A stretch of DNA of 64,000 nucleotides from Anaerolineales bacterium (GTDB taxonomy: Bacteria > Chloroflexota > Anaerolineae > Anaerolineales > Villigracilaceae): contig JABTUU010000001.1 of NCBI GenBank assembly GCA_015075275.1, positions 1,095,216 through 1,159,215 on the forward strand, given 5' to 3'. Shown in pieces: positions 25,853 through 33,599 of this stretch. The position numbers were made by a program, and so were the translations under genes. How positions within the stretch are numbered: the stretch's first letter is position 1; every line of letters begins with the position of its first letter. The notes under the pieces are model-generated. The model saw only the letters and a program-made list of their open reading frames with translations. It searched no databases and had not been told where the DNA came from.

Positions 25853-26374
25853 ATGGACGATTTCTTTCAAAAAGTAAGCAGCATGCAAGACCCCATCAAG
25901 AAACTAGCGTCAAACATCCCCGGCTTCAGCGGGTACATCGAGCGGCAAAGCCGCCGCGATGCGGACAAACTTCTGCGCGACGCAGTCGCACGACGCTTCG
26001 ACGAGCAGTATAAGCGCGCCTCGCAATTGCAAACCGATCTCGTTGCAGCAGGCAAGATCGAATTCGTGGACGATATGGAAAAAGCAGCCATTAAGCTGCA
26101 AACTTTCAGCGACAAGATCAGCCGCGCGCCGCGCGGATACTCCGGCTTCTTTGACGCGGTCAAGATTAACGAAAAAGAGCTCGAAGCATTGTATCAATTC
26201 GACGCGGCGTTCTTCGATCTTGATGAGCAGGTCGGGCGCGCGCTCGATAACGTAGAGCAATCGCTCAACGACATCGAAGCGCTCCCTGCCGCAATCCGCA
26301 ACCTCACAACGCTAGCGCGGCTGGCTGTAGAAACCTACCAGAAGCGGGTCGAAGTCGCCGCTAAAACGCAATAA
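25853..26374 (+). CDS. Conserved-looking helical protein of unknown function
   Basis: 173 residues, mostly charged helices with no signal peptide or membrane segment. Predicted long helices at about 30-95 and 115-170 (RDADKLLRDAVARRFDEQYK, FDLDEQVGRALDNVEQSLND) suggest coiled-coil assembly. A GGAGG site lies a few bases before the ATG, and a strong hairpin follows the stop. I do not recognise the family. Its position just before the molybdenum hydroxylase locus does not by itself imply a link, because the hairpin separates them. Confidence 0.75.
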   Translation: MDDFFQKVSSMQDPIKKLASNIPGFSGYIERQSRRDADKLLRDAVARRFDEQYKRASQLQTDLVAAGKIEFVDDMEKAAIKLQTFSDKISRAPRGYSGFFDAVKINEKELEALYQFDAAFFDLDEQVGRALDNVEQSLNDIEALPAAIRNLTTLARLAVETYQKRVEVAAKTQ

Positions 26375-26380
26375 CAATTT

Positions 26381-26419
26381 ATATGATCGCGAGGCGAAAA
26401 CTGCGTCTCGCGATCATAT
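26381..26419 (+). terminator. 16-bp hairpin between the 25853 gene and the molybdenum hydroxylase genes
   Basis: Arms 26381-26396 and 26404-26419 pair over 16 bases with one G-T pair and a 7-base loop AAAACTG. It starts 6 bases after the 25853 stop and ends 2 bases before the ATG at 26422. There is no T-run. It likely ends the upstream message or protects it, and it rules against starts at 26383. Confidence 0.6.
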
Positions 26420-26421
26420 CT

Positions 26422-27885
26422 ATGGATATCATGTGGAACACTTACATTAATGCGACATCAATCGAAGAAGTTTTAACCATCAAGCAAGTCGAGGGGGAAC
26501 GCGCCCGCATCATCGCCGGCGGCACCGACTTGATCCTCGAACTTGAGCGCGGCGTCAGAAAAGGGGTCGAAACCATCATTGACGTTACGCGCATCCCACA
26601 CCTCGACGCAATCGCCATTGACGAAGACGATGTCATCCATCTAGGTCCACTCGTCACTCACAATCACTGCGTCGAATCACAACTGATTCGCGAGCGCGCC
26701 TACCCGCTCGCTCGCGCCGCATGGGAAGTAGGCGCGCCGCAAATTCGCAATCGCGGCACCATTGCTGGCAATCTCATTACTGCTTCGCCCGCTAACGACG
26801 CCATCAGCCCGCTGATGGCGCTCGGCGCTGTCGTCACGTTTCGGTCGGCAAGCGGTTCGCGTACGGTCGCGCTCAAAGATTTTTATACCGGCGTTCGCAA
26901 GACCGTTATGCAAGCGAACGAAATGCTTGTGGACATTTCCTTCCCCGCCATGAAAACAACGCAACGCGGCACGTATCTCAAAATTGCCCTGCGTCGCGCA
27001 CAAGCGATCTCATTGGTCAGCGCCACGCTCCTGCTTGATCTTGACGCAAATCGCATAACCTCAGCCTCCATCACGCTTGGAGCCGTCGCCCCGATCATCG
27101 TCCACGCACCCGAAGCGGAGCATTATCTCGTCGGCAAGGAGTTAACCGAAGAAGTCATCGCCGCAGCCGCCGAATTGACGATGCAAGCCGCGAAACCAAT
27201 TGACGACGTGCGCGGCAGCGCCGCCTACCGGCGCGAGATGGCGCGCGTTTGCGCCATGCGTGGACTACGTCTCATCCGCGACGGGCAAGAGCAAGATGGC
27301 ATGCCGTCCGATGCGGTCTTATTATGGGGCAAACATCCAGCCAACGAAAAACCGCTCAGCGTGCAAACCGCTGCGTCCAATTCCATTGAGACCACAATTA
27401 ACGGCAAGAAGTATTCGCTCAAAAGCGGGCGCGAAAAGACGCTCTTGCGCTTCTTGCGTGAAGACGTTGGCTTAACCGGCACAAAGGAAGGCTGCGCCGA
27501 AGGCGAATGTGGAGCCTGCACCGTTCATCTCGACGGCAAAGCAGCGATGGCATGTCTTGTCCCCGCGGCGCGCGCGCATGGCGCAGAGATCACGACGATC
27601 GAGGGCTTACAGCGCTCTCCGGCGACGGCGAGCGCCGCGCAAACGCAAGAAAAATTACATCCGCTCCAAGAAGCATTCGTTAAACATGGCGCAGTGCAAT
27701 GCGGCTATTGCATTCCGGGATTCCTCATGTCTGCGGCGATGCTGTTAGACGAAAAGGAAAACCCCACTCGGAACGAAATTGAACAGGCGATCACTGGCAA
27801 CTTGTGCCGATGCACAGGTTATTATAAAATCGTTCAAGCCGTCGAAGACGCGGCCGCGTCGCTGAAGGAGGCTTCACATGGGTAA
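26422..27885 (+). CDS. Molybdenum hydroxylase FAD and 2Fe-2S subunits fused
   Basis: 487 residues from the ATG at 26422 (ATG at 26431 is also possible; 26383 lies in a hairpin). The N-terminal CO-dehydrogenase-type FAD domain (about 5-290) has IIAGGTDLILELERG and QIRNRGTIAGNLITASPAND. After a linker, the C-terminal 330-487 carries both [2Fe-2S] clusters: EGCAEGECGACTVHLDGK with a following Cys, and QCGYCIPGF plus NLCRCTGYY. In most xanthine or CO dehydrogenases these are separate subunits or in the order FeS-FAD. It passes electrons from the molybdenum site of the subunit at 28307. Confidence 0.9.
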   Translation: MDIMWNTYINATSIEEVLTIKQVEGERARIIAGGTDLILELERGVRKGVETIIDVTRIPHLDAIAIDEDDVIHLGPLVTHNHCVESQLIRERAYPLARAAWEVGAPQIRNRGTIAGNLITASPANDAISPLMALGAVVTFRSASGSRTVALKDFYTGVRKTVMQANEMLVDISFPAMKTTQRGTYLKIALRRAQAISLVSATLLLDLDANRITSASITLGAVAPIIVHAPEAEHYLVGKELTEEVIAAAAELTMQAAKPIDDVRGSAAYRREMARVCAMRGLRLIRDGQEQDGMPSDAVLLWGKHPANEKPLSVQTAASNSIETTINGKKYSLKSGREKTLLRFLREDVGLTGTKEGCAEGECGACTVHLDGKAAMACLVPAARAHGAEITTIEGLQRSPATASAAQTQEKLHPLQEAFVKHGAVQCGYCIPGFLMSAAMLLDEKENPTRNEIEQAITGNLCRCTGYYKIVQAVEDAAASLKEASHG

Positions 27886-28300
27886 ATACTCAAAAACGTT
27901 CCATAAAGAGCCGCCGCCGCGCGTCAAGGGCGTCAATCCTATTATGAAAGGCTTCGGCTGTTTCTTTATGATCCTTATTCCGCCCCTTTCATACGCTATA
28001 GCCGCGTTGCTGGTCCAAATTGGCGCGCAACAACGCTGGCCTCTGCCGCCTGAGTGGCTGGGCTACGTCAAAATCCATCCGTTGCTGTGGCAGTTGGAAG
28101 GTCTCGCTCCGATTTTCGCCTTTCTCGAAAGGCAAGTTAATTTAACCGCTAACCTGGTCTTCGCTTTTGGCATCATGGTTGCCATCAGCGGATTGATGTC
28201 TATTTTCTTCGGCTATCTGAATAAACTCGTCGGACCCTCAACGTATGGACCGACCGACGTGCCGCCGATTCGCATAAAGACAAAACGATATAAGAGATAA
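27878..28300 (+). CDS. Small membrane protein inside the molybdenum hydroxylase operon
   Basis: 140 residues. The start overlaps the fused subunit gene by 8 bases and the stop is 6 bases before the large subunit gene, so it is surely co-transcribed. It has a basic N-terminus (KTFHKEPPPRVKG), two membrane helices (about 28-52 GCFFMILIPPLSYAIAALLV and 88-112 LVFAFGIMVAISGLMSIFFG) and a basic C-terminal tail. I do not recognise the family. It could anchor the hydroxylase at the membrane or link it to an electron acceptor. Confidence 0.75.
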   Translation: MGKYSKTFHKEPPPRVKGVNPIMKGFGCFFMILIPPLSYAIAALLVQIGAQQRWPLPPEWLGYVKIHPLLWQLEGLAPIFAFLERQVNLTANLVFAFGIMVAISGLMSIFFGYLNKLVGPSTYGPTDVPPIRIKTKRYKR

Positions 28301-28306
28301 CAGAAA

Positions 28307-30496
28307 ATGACCGTTCATCAAATCATCGGGAAATCGTTCCCGCGTATTGACGCGCCCGGCAAAGTCACCGGCGCGGCTCCGTACTCCGGCGATTTTAGCG
28401 TGGAGGGCATGCTGCACATGAAAATGCTCTTCGCCGGTCGTCCTCATGCGCGCGTCGTCCAAATCCATCTAGAGCAAGCGCAAGCTGCGCCGGGCGTAGT
28501 TGCCATATACACGGCAAAAGATGTGCCCGTCAATGAGTACGGCTTGCAATGGCAAGATCAACCTGTGTTGTGCGGACCCGGCTCCACAAAACCAGGCGCC
28601 GACGTCGTCCGCTTCGTAGGCGACCAAATCGCCGCCGTCGTAGCGCATACCGAAGCGGAAGCCGCTGCGGCGGTCAAATTGATCGAGGTAGAGTACGAAG
28701 ACCTTCCTATTTTGACCGATCCGATAGAAGCAATGAAGCCGAACGCGCCGCTCATCCACGAACACATCGGAGATTCAAACATCTGCGTACATTACAAAAT
28801 CCGTAAAGGCGACGTGGACGCTGCCTTTAAGAAAGCAGATGTGATCGTCGAAGGCGAATACCACACGCCCGTACAGGAACACGCTTATCTTCAGCCCGAA
28901 GCCGGGCTTAGTTACATAGACGATGAAGGACGCATTGCCATTGTATGCGGCGGTCAGTGGACGCACGAAGATCAACATCAAGTGGCGCATGCGCTAAACC
29001 TGCCCGTTGACAACATCCGCGTGATCTATCCAGCCATCGGCGGCGCGTTCGGGGGCCGGGAAGATATGTCAGTGCAGATCGTCCTCGCTCTTGCAACCTG
29101 GAAATTAAAGCAGCCGGTGCGTCTTATCTGGACTCGGCAAGAATCGATCATCGGACATGGGAAGCGTCATGCGGTTACGCTGCGCGCAAAATGGGGCGCA
29201 ACCAAAGATGGAAAACTCGTCGCTGTGGAAAACGAGATCATCGGCGACGGCGGCGCCTACATGTACACCACCAATAAAGTCTTGGGCAACACCACCGTCA
29301 CCTGCACAGGACCTTACGCCGTCGAAAACGTCAAAGCAGACGTATACGGCGTATACACCAATAACGTACCGGGCGCGGCTTTTCGCGGATTCGGCGCACC
29401 GCAAGCTTTATTCATGACCGAAATGCAGATGAACAAACTCGCGGAAAAACTCAACATGGATCCTGTTGAGATTCGCCTAAAGAACGCTCTGCATGACAGC
29501 GACACGCTTAACGTCGGTACGCCTTCACCCAGCCCGGTCAGCGTGGAAGAGTGTATTGTAGCGGCGAGAGATCGTTTTGGTTGGAAGAACGAACGCCAAA
29601 AAACAAATGTCGAAGCGCCATACTTAAAGCGCGGACGAGGCTTCGCCGCTGGCTTTAAAAATATCGGCTTCTCATTCGGCTATCAAGAAACTTGCTGGGC
29701 GAAGATCGAATTGCACGGCAAAGGCGACGTCGAAAAAGTTATCTTACACCACGCCAGCGCGGAAGTTGGACAAGGCACGCACACGGTAATGATGCAAATG
29801 GCGGCGGAAGCGGTCGGCGTCTCATTCGATAAAGTGCAATTGCTCGCGTCAGACACTGCTACGATGGGCAGTGCAGGTTCGGTCTCCGCTTCGCGCATGA
29901 CCTTCATGTCGGGCAACTCCATTCGCGGCGCAGCGGAACTCGCGCTCAAAAAATGGGAATCGGAAGAGCGTCCAGCGATCGCAGAGTTCACCTATTTCGC
30001 GCCAAAGACGACGCCCTTTGATCCGCAGACCGGCTATTCAACTCCCAACTTCGCCTACGCTTGGGTAGCGCAAGCCGCCGAGGTAGAAGTGGATACAGAG
30101 ACCGGGCAAGTGCGCGTGACGCGCATCGTCTCAGCCGACGACCTCGGAAAGCCTATCAACCCGACGCTGGTCGAAGGTCAAATTGAAGGCGCGATCGTAC
30201 AGGCGCAAGGCTATGCTTTGCTAGAAGATTATAAGACCAGAGATGGACGCGTACTGACCGATCAATTCAGCACTTATCTCATCCCCACAATCCGAGATAT
30301 TCCCGAAAAGATCGAATCGGTCATCCTCGAAATCCCCGACCCTAGCGGACCGTGGGGGGCGCGCGGCGTGGGCGAATTGCCCTACTTAATCGTCGCTCCG
30401 GTAATCGGCGCCGCTATTCACGATGCGACCGGCGTATGGATTGACCAATTCCCATTTACGCCAGAACGCGTATTGCGCGCGCTCGGAAAAATTTAA
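28307..30496 (+). CDS. Molybdenum hydroxylase molybdopterin-binding large subunit (xanthine dehydrogenase family)
   Basis: 729 residues. The N-terminal hammerhead domain (GKSFPRIDAPGKVTGAAPYS) precedes the Mo-binding domains with HEDQHQVAHALNLP, IGGAFGGREDM, GAAFRGFGAPQALFMTEMQM and the C-terminal PWGARGVGELP, where Glu is the catalytic base of the family. The active-site loop AAFRGFGAPQ is of xanthine dehydrogenase/aldehyde oxidase type, not the AYRCSFR of form I CO dehydrogenase, so CO oxidation is unlikely. It hydroxylates a purine-like or aldehyde-like substrate; which one is unknown. It pairs with the fused subunit at 26422. Confidence 0.92.
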   Translation: MTVHQIIGKSFPRIDAPGKVTGAAPYSGDFSVEGMLHMKMLFAGRPHARVVQIHLEQAQAAPGVVAIYTAKDVPVNEYGLQWQDQPVLCGPGSTKPGADVVRFVGDQIAAVVAHTEAEAAAAVKLIEVEYEDLPILTDPIEAMKPNAPLIHEHIGDSNICVHYKIRKGDVDAAFKKADVIVEGEYHTPVQEHAYLQPEAGLSYIDDEGRIAIVCGGQWTHEDQHQVAHALNLPVDNIRVIYPAIGGAFGGREDMSVQIVLALATWKLKQPVRLIWTRQESIIGHGKRHAVTLRAKWGATKDGKLVAVENEIIGDGGAYMYTTNKVLGNTTVTCTGPYAVENVKADVYGVYTNNVPGAAFRGFGAPQALFMTEMQMNKLAEKLNMDPVEIRLKNALHDSDTLNVGTPSPSPVSVEECIVAARDRFGWKNERQKTNVEAPYLKRGRGFAAGFKNIGFSFGYQETCWAKIELHGKGDVEKVILHHASAEVGQGTHTVMMQMAAEAVGVSFDKVQLLASDTATMGSAGSVSASRMTFMSGNSIRGAAELALKKWESEERPAIAEFTYFAPKTTPFDPQTGYSTPNFAYAWVAQAAEVEVDTETGQVRVTRIVSADDLGKPINPTLVEGQIEGAIVQAQGYALLEDYKTRDGRVLTDQFSTYLIPTIRDIPEKIESVILEIPDPSGPWGARGVGELPYLIVAPVIGAAIHDATGVWIDQFPFTPERVLRALGKI

Positions 30497-30530
30497 TTAC
30501 ACGGCAAGTAAACTCCGCCGCCGATAGATC

Positions 30531-31412
30531 ATGTCGTTTTCCTCTCGAGACGAAATCGAAATCTTAGATGCCGCCATTCGCGCATCTACAGGTGGAACGT
30601 TCATCCAACTATCTGACGGGATAACGCATTACGAGATAGGCGGAAGCGAAGCCAACGCGCCCGTTATCCTCATACACGGGTTCTCTGTCCCGTCCTTTAT
30701 TTACGACCCCACCTTCAAATTTCTCTCACAAGCGGGCTTGCAAATTCTGCGTTACGATCTCTTCGGGCGTGGTTTATCAGACCGCCCGCCGGTTCGCAAT
30801 AATTTGGACTTCTTCCTGCGCCAATTGACTGAATTAATGGAGGCGCTGCGCTTCACACGAAAGGTCCATCTGGTCGGCTTATCCATGGGCGGACTGATCG
30901 CCTCAGCCTTCGCCGTCCGCCGCTCGGAACGAATCGCAAGTCTCGTCTTGATAGACCCCAGCGGAGCAAAAGCGCTGGACGACTCTTGGGCATTAGGATT
31001 TGCGCGTATTCCCGTTCTCTCCGAAATCGTCTTCGGTCAACTCGGCGAGCGAATTCTAGTCAACGGCGCCGCGAAAGACCTCTATGGTCCCGTTCTGGTT
31101 GCGCGCCTGCAGGAACAATTCAGGTTGCAGATGCGTTATAGAGGTTTCACGCGTTCCATCTTATCCACCATCCGTAACGGCATGCTCGACGCTCATCTCG
31201 ATATATACCGCGCGCTGGGCAAACTGGATTTGCCAACCCTGCTATTCTGGGGACGCAATGATCGCACCATCCCCTTTGAGCAAAGCGACCTATTGCGCCA
31301 AGCCATACCAAACATCGAATTCCACATCATCGAAGATTGTGGACACATCCCTCATTATGAAAAACCTAACGAGGTTAATCCTATCCTTCTAAATTTTCTG
31401 AGGCGTTCATGA
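30531..31412 (+). CDS. Alpha/beta fold hydrolase
   Basis: 293 residues. The oxyanion HGF (ILIHGFSVPSF), nucleophile elbow GLSMGG, acid GRNDRTIPFEQ and His of DCGHIPHYEKP make a complete catalytic triad. No signal peptide, so cytoplasmic. Its substrate is unknown. It follows the molybdenum hydroxylase large subunit by 34 bases and overlaps the next gene by four, so it may act on a substrate or product of that enzyme, but this is only inferred from position. Confidence 0.88.
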   Translation: MSFSSRDEIEILDAAIRASTGGTFIQLSDGITHYEIGGSEANAPVILIHGFSVPSFIYDPTFKFLSQAGLQILRYDLFGRGLSDRPPVRNNLDFFLRQLTELMEALRFTRKVHLVGLSMGGLIASAFAVRRSERIASLVLIDPSGAKALDDSWALGFARIPVLSEIVFGQLGERILVNGAAKDLYGPVLVARLQEQFRLQMRYRGFTRSILSTIRNGMLDAHLDIYRALGKLDLPTLLFWGRNDRTIPFEQSDLLRQAIPNIEFHIIEDCGHIPHYEKPNEVNPILLNFLRRS

Positions 31413-31735
31413 TTTGCAATGTTCTTGACTACTTCTCTCATAACAAATACAGGCTAACCATGTTCGTCTTGCTGGCTGGTGCGAGCGTGTTTTCAGTCTT
31501 GACCTTGCGCGTCCGCGCAGAGTACAACACTTCGGGATACTACATTTTCATGATTTGGAATTTATTCCTCGCATGGGTCGGCTGGATATTCGTCGCCGTA
31601 GTCACTGCGCTGAGCAGTATGGGCGTCTATGTCGGCAAATTTCTACGCTGGAACTCGTGGGATGTTTTCAACAATCCGTCTGTAATGGCACGCTATGCCA
31701 TCTCACAAGCGCAAGAAAAGGTAGAAATAAAATGA
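31409..31735 (+). CDS. Internally deleted DUF1361 membrane protein
   Basis: 108 residues. The first 54 match the start of a DUF1361 protein (YRLTMFVLLAGASVFSVLTL, YYIFMIWNLFLAW) and the rest matches its end (VAVVTALSSMGVYVGKFLRW, NSWDVFNNP). The middle, about 100 residues in the neighbouring full-length copy at 31732, is absent. The join falls at an Ala-Trp pair present at both edges of the missing part. The frame is intact and the gene overlaps both neighbours by four bases, so it may still be translated. It could be a shortened functional form or a decaying duplicate. Confidence 0.75.
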   Translation: MICNVLDYFSHNKYRLTMFVLLAGASVFSVLTLRVRAEYNTSGYYIFMIWNLFLAWVGWIFVAVVTALSSMGVYVGKFLRWNSWDVFNNPSVMARYAISQAQEKVEIK

Positions 31736-32469
31736 ACAATTTTCTTTTTAGCAACCGATATAACCTCGCAGTCTTCGGGCTTCTCAATATCGCCTGCGCC
31801 ATGTGTATCGGGCTTGTGATAGCCCGCGTAGCGTACAGCGAATCGGACAGGCATACCGGCTTGATCTGGAATCTCTTCCTCGCATGGATTCCGTTCATCC
31901 TCGCTTACCTCGCCCACGCAATTTCGTGGCGGCGCATAACGCTATACATTATCATTCCGGTCATCGCTGTTTTATGGCTGTTCTTCTTCCCCAATGCGCC
32001 CTACATGCTCACAGACTTGCAAGACCTCGCTCGTTTCTCCTCGGACGCGCCGCTCTGGTACGACGTGATCATCGTCGTCTGGTGTTCATGGACGGGCATG
32101 CTGCTCGGCATCATCTCTCTTCATCTCATGCAAGACATTGTCCGGCGAGCGTTTGGCAAAATCGCAGCGTGGCTATTCGTATTCGCCATCATCCCGCTCA
32201 GCAGTTTCGGCATGTACGTCGGGCGCTTCGTCCGCTTAAACTCATGGGATATCCTCCAGAATCCGGCGGAGACAGCTATGTCCATTCTCGGCTTAGTCAT
32301 TGATCCCAGTCGCCGCCTTGCCGCGTTCATTTTGCTATACACGATCTTCTACCTCTTCGTCTACCTTCTACTCTACTCCTTCAGCCACATGCTCGTCGAA
32401 CATAGCCTCGAATCTCACGCGGCTCCTGAACAGCCTGCAACGACTCAACCCAATCATGCGCGCCGATAA
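31732..32469 (+). CDS. DUF1361 family membrane protein
   Basis: 245 residues from the ATG at 31732, which overlaps the upstream stop (ATGA). About seven transmembrane segments are expected. The family signatures LIWNLFLAWIPF, LWLFFFPNAPYMLTDL, LYDVIIV-like WYDVIIVVW and SSFGMYVGRFVRLNSWDIL are all present. The function of DUF1361 is unknown. It sits between the deleted paralogue and the yqeB-like gene in the molybdenum hydroxylase operon. Confidence 0.9.
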   Translation: MNNFLFSNRYNLAVFGLLNIACAMCIGLVIARVAYSESDRHTGLIWNLFLAWIPFILAYLAHAISWRRITLYIIIPVIAVLWLFFFPNAPYMLTDLQDLARFSSDAPLWYDVIIVVWCSWTGMLLGIISLHLMQDIVRRAFGKIAAWLFVFAIIPLSSFGMYVGRFVRLNSWDILQNPAETAMSILGLVIDPSRRLAAFILLYTIFYLFVYLLLYSFSHMLVEHSLESHAAPEQPATTQPNHARR

Positions 32470-33277
32470 CGCCATCCTTATTCGCGGCGGCGGCGATCTT
32501 GCCACCGGCGTCGCGCTCCGCCTACATCGCGCCGGACTACGCATTCTGATCGCCGAATTGCCCCAACCTCTCGCCGTACGCCGAACTGTTTCATTTTGCG
32601 AGGCGGTCTACGAAGGCTCGCAAACCGTCGAAGGCGTAACCGCCAGGCTTATTGAAGCGCATCAACTTGCGGCTTGGAACGAAGCAGACGGCATTCCGGT
32701 CATCATTGACCCACAAGCCTCGCTTCTTCTCGCGTTTCGCGTTCCTGTTGTGATAGACGCGCGGCTCGTCAAGACTCCGCCTCCGCCATTGCCTGCGCCC
32801 GTCGCCCTTCATATCGGACTGGGACCTGGTTTCCACGCCGGGCAAAATTGTCACGCCGCCATCGAGACGCGGCGAAGTCACACGCTGGGGCGCGTTTATT
32901 GGGATGCTGCGCCGCAGACGGATACTGGCAAGCCGGAGGGCGATCCGCGCCGGGTATTGCGCGCGCCAACCGACGGCGTTCTACACAGCACAAAAAAGAT
33001 CGGCGACCAGTGCAAAGAAGGCGAACAGATCGCCGCCGTCGGCGACAGAACCGTCCTCAGCCCGTTTCACGGATTATTGCGAGGATTAATTCGCGATGGC
33101 TTGCAGGTAACAAAAGGCTTGAAGATCGGCGACATAGACACGCGCGGCGACGTCAGCGCATGTCATCTCGTTTCAGATAAAGCGCTATCCGTCGGCGGAG
33201 GAGCGCTTGAAGCGCTCCTTTCTCAACCTAACATTCGGAAAACCCTGTATTCGGACTCCGCAAAATATCTTTCTTGA
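32456..33277 (+). CDS. yqeB: YqeB family protein of the selenium-dependent molybdenum hydroxylase system
   Basis: 273 residues from the ATG at 32456, overlapping the upstream gene by 14 bases. The start AILIRGGGDLATGVALRLHR, then RRTVSFCEAVYEG, GVTARLIEA and VVIDARL, and HIGLGPGFHAGQNCHAAIET and IDTRGD match the EF2563/YqeB family. The family is found with selenium-dependent molybdenum hydroxylases and is thought to help install their labile selenium. The gene is the last of the hydroxylase operon. The call rests on motif resemblance from memory. Confidence 0.78.
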   Translation: MRADNAILIRGGGDLATGVALRLHRAGLRILIAELPQPLAVRRTVSFCEAVYEGSQTVEGVTARLIEAHQLAAWNEADGIPVIIDPQASLLLAFRVPVVIDARLVKTPPPPLPAPVALHIGLGPGFHAGQNCHAAIETRRSHTLGRVYWDAAPQTDTGKPEGDPRRVLRAPTDGVLHSTKKIGDQCKEGEQIAAVGDRTVLSPFHGLLRGLIRDGLQVTKGLKIGDIDTRGDVSACHLVSDKALSVGGGALEALLSQPNIRKTLYSDSAKYLS

Positions 33278-33599
33278 CGAAATATCAAATCGCTCATATA
33301 CTCCAACCGATCGTATTCATTAAATGATTACCCGTTCCGCACAAAGAACGTTACGCATTACGCGCGCTGATTTACAGCCGCCTCAAAAGTCCATAGATAG
33401 AGAGAATTCTAGAAGCCTGCTGAGGCGCTTGCAAAATCGTCGGCTCAAATATGTTCGCGGGGATTATAAGCGCTTACGGAAGTTCGGAGCGCGCCAGATT
33501 ATCGTCAAGCCAACCTGCAATGAAACTACAAAACTGGCGCGAGCGCATCCGCAACGCGTATTCGCCTTCTACATCAAAGAATCATAACCAGAGGAATTC
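33278..33599. other. Intergenic region of 322 bases with one doubtful small frame
   Basis: Between yqeB and korA there is no clear gene. A plus-strand frame from 33324 to 33587 would encode 87 very basic residues ending KPTCNETTKLARAHPQRVFA..., ahead of the korA ATG by 12 bases. It has no ribosome binding site and no recognised motif; it could be a small gene or chance. No tRNA, repeat or strong hairpin was seen. Confidence 0.3.

Noticed and set aside
28307..30496. Form I CO dehydrogenase large subunit
   Set aside because: The active-site loop reads AAFRGFGAPQ, not AYRCSFR, so a xanthine dehydrogenase type enzyme is more likely.
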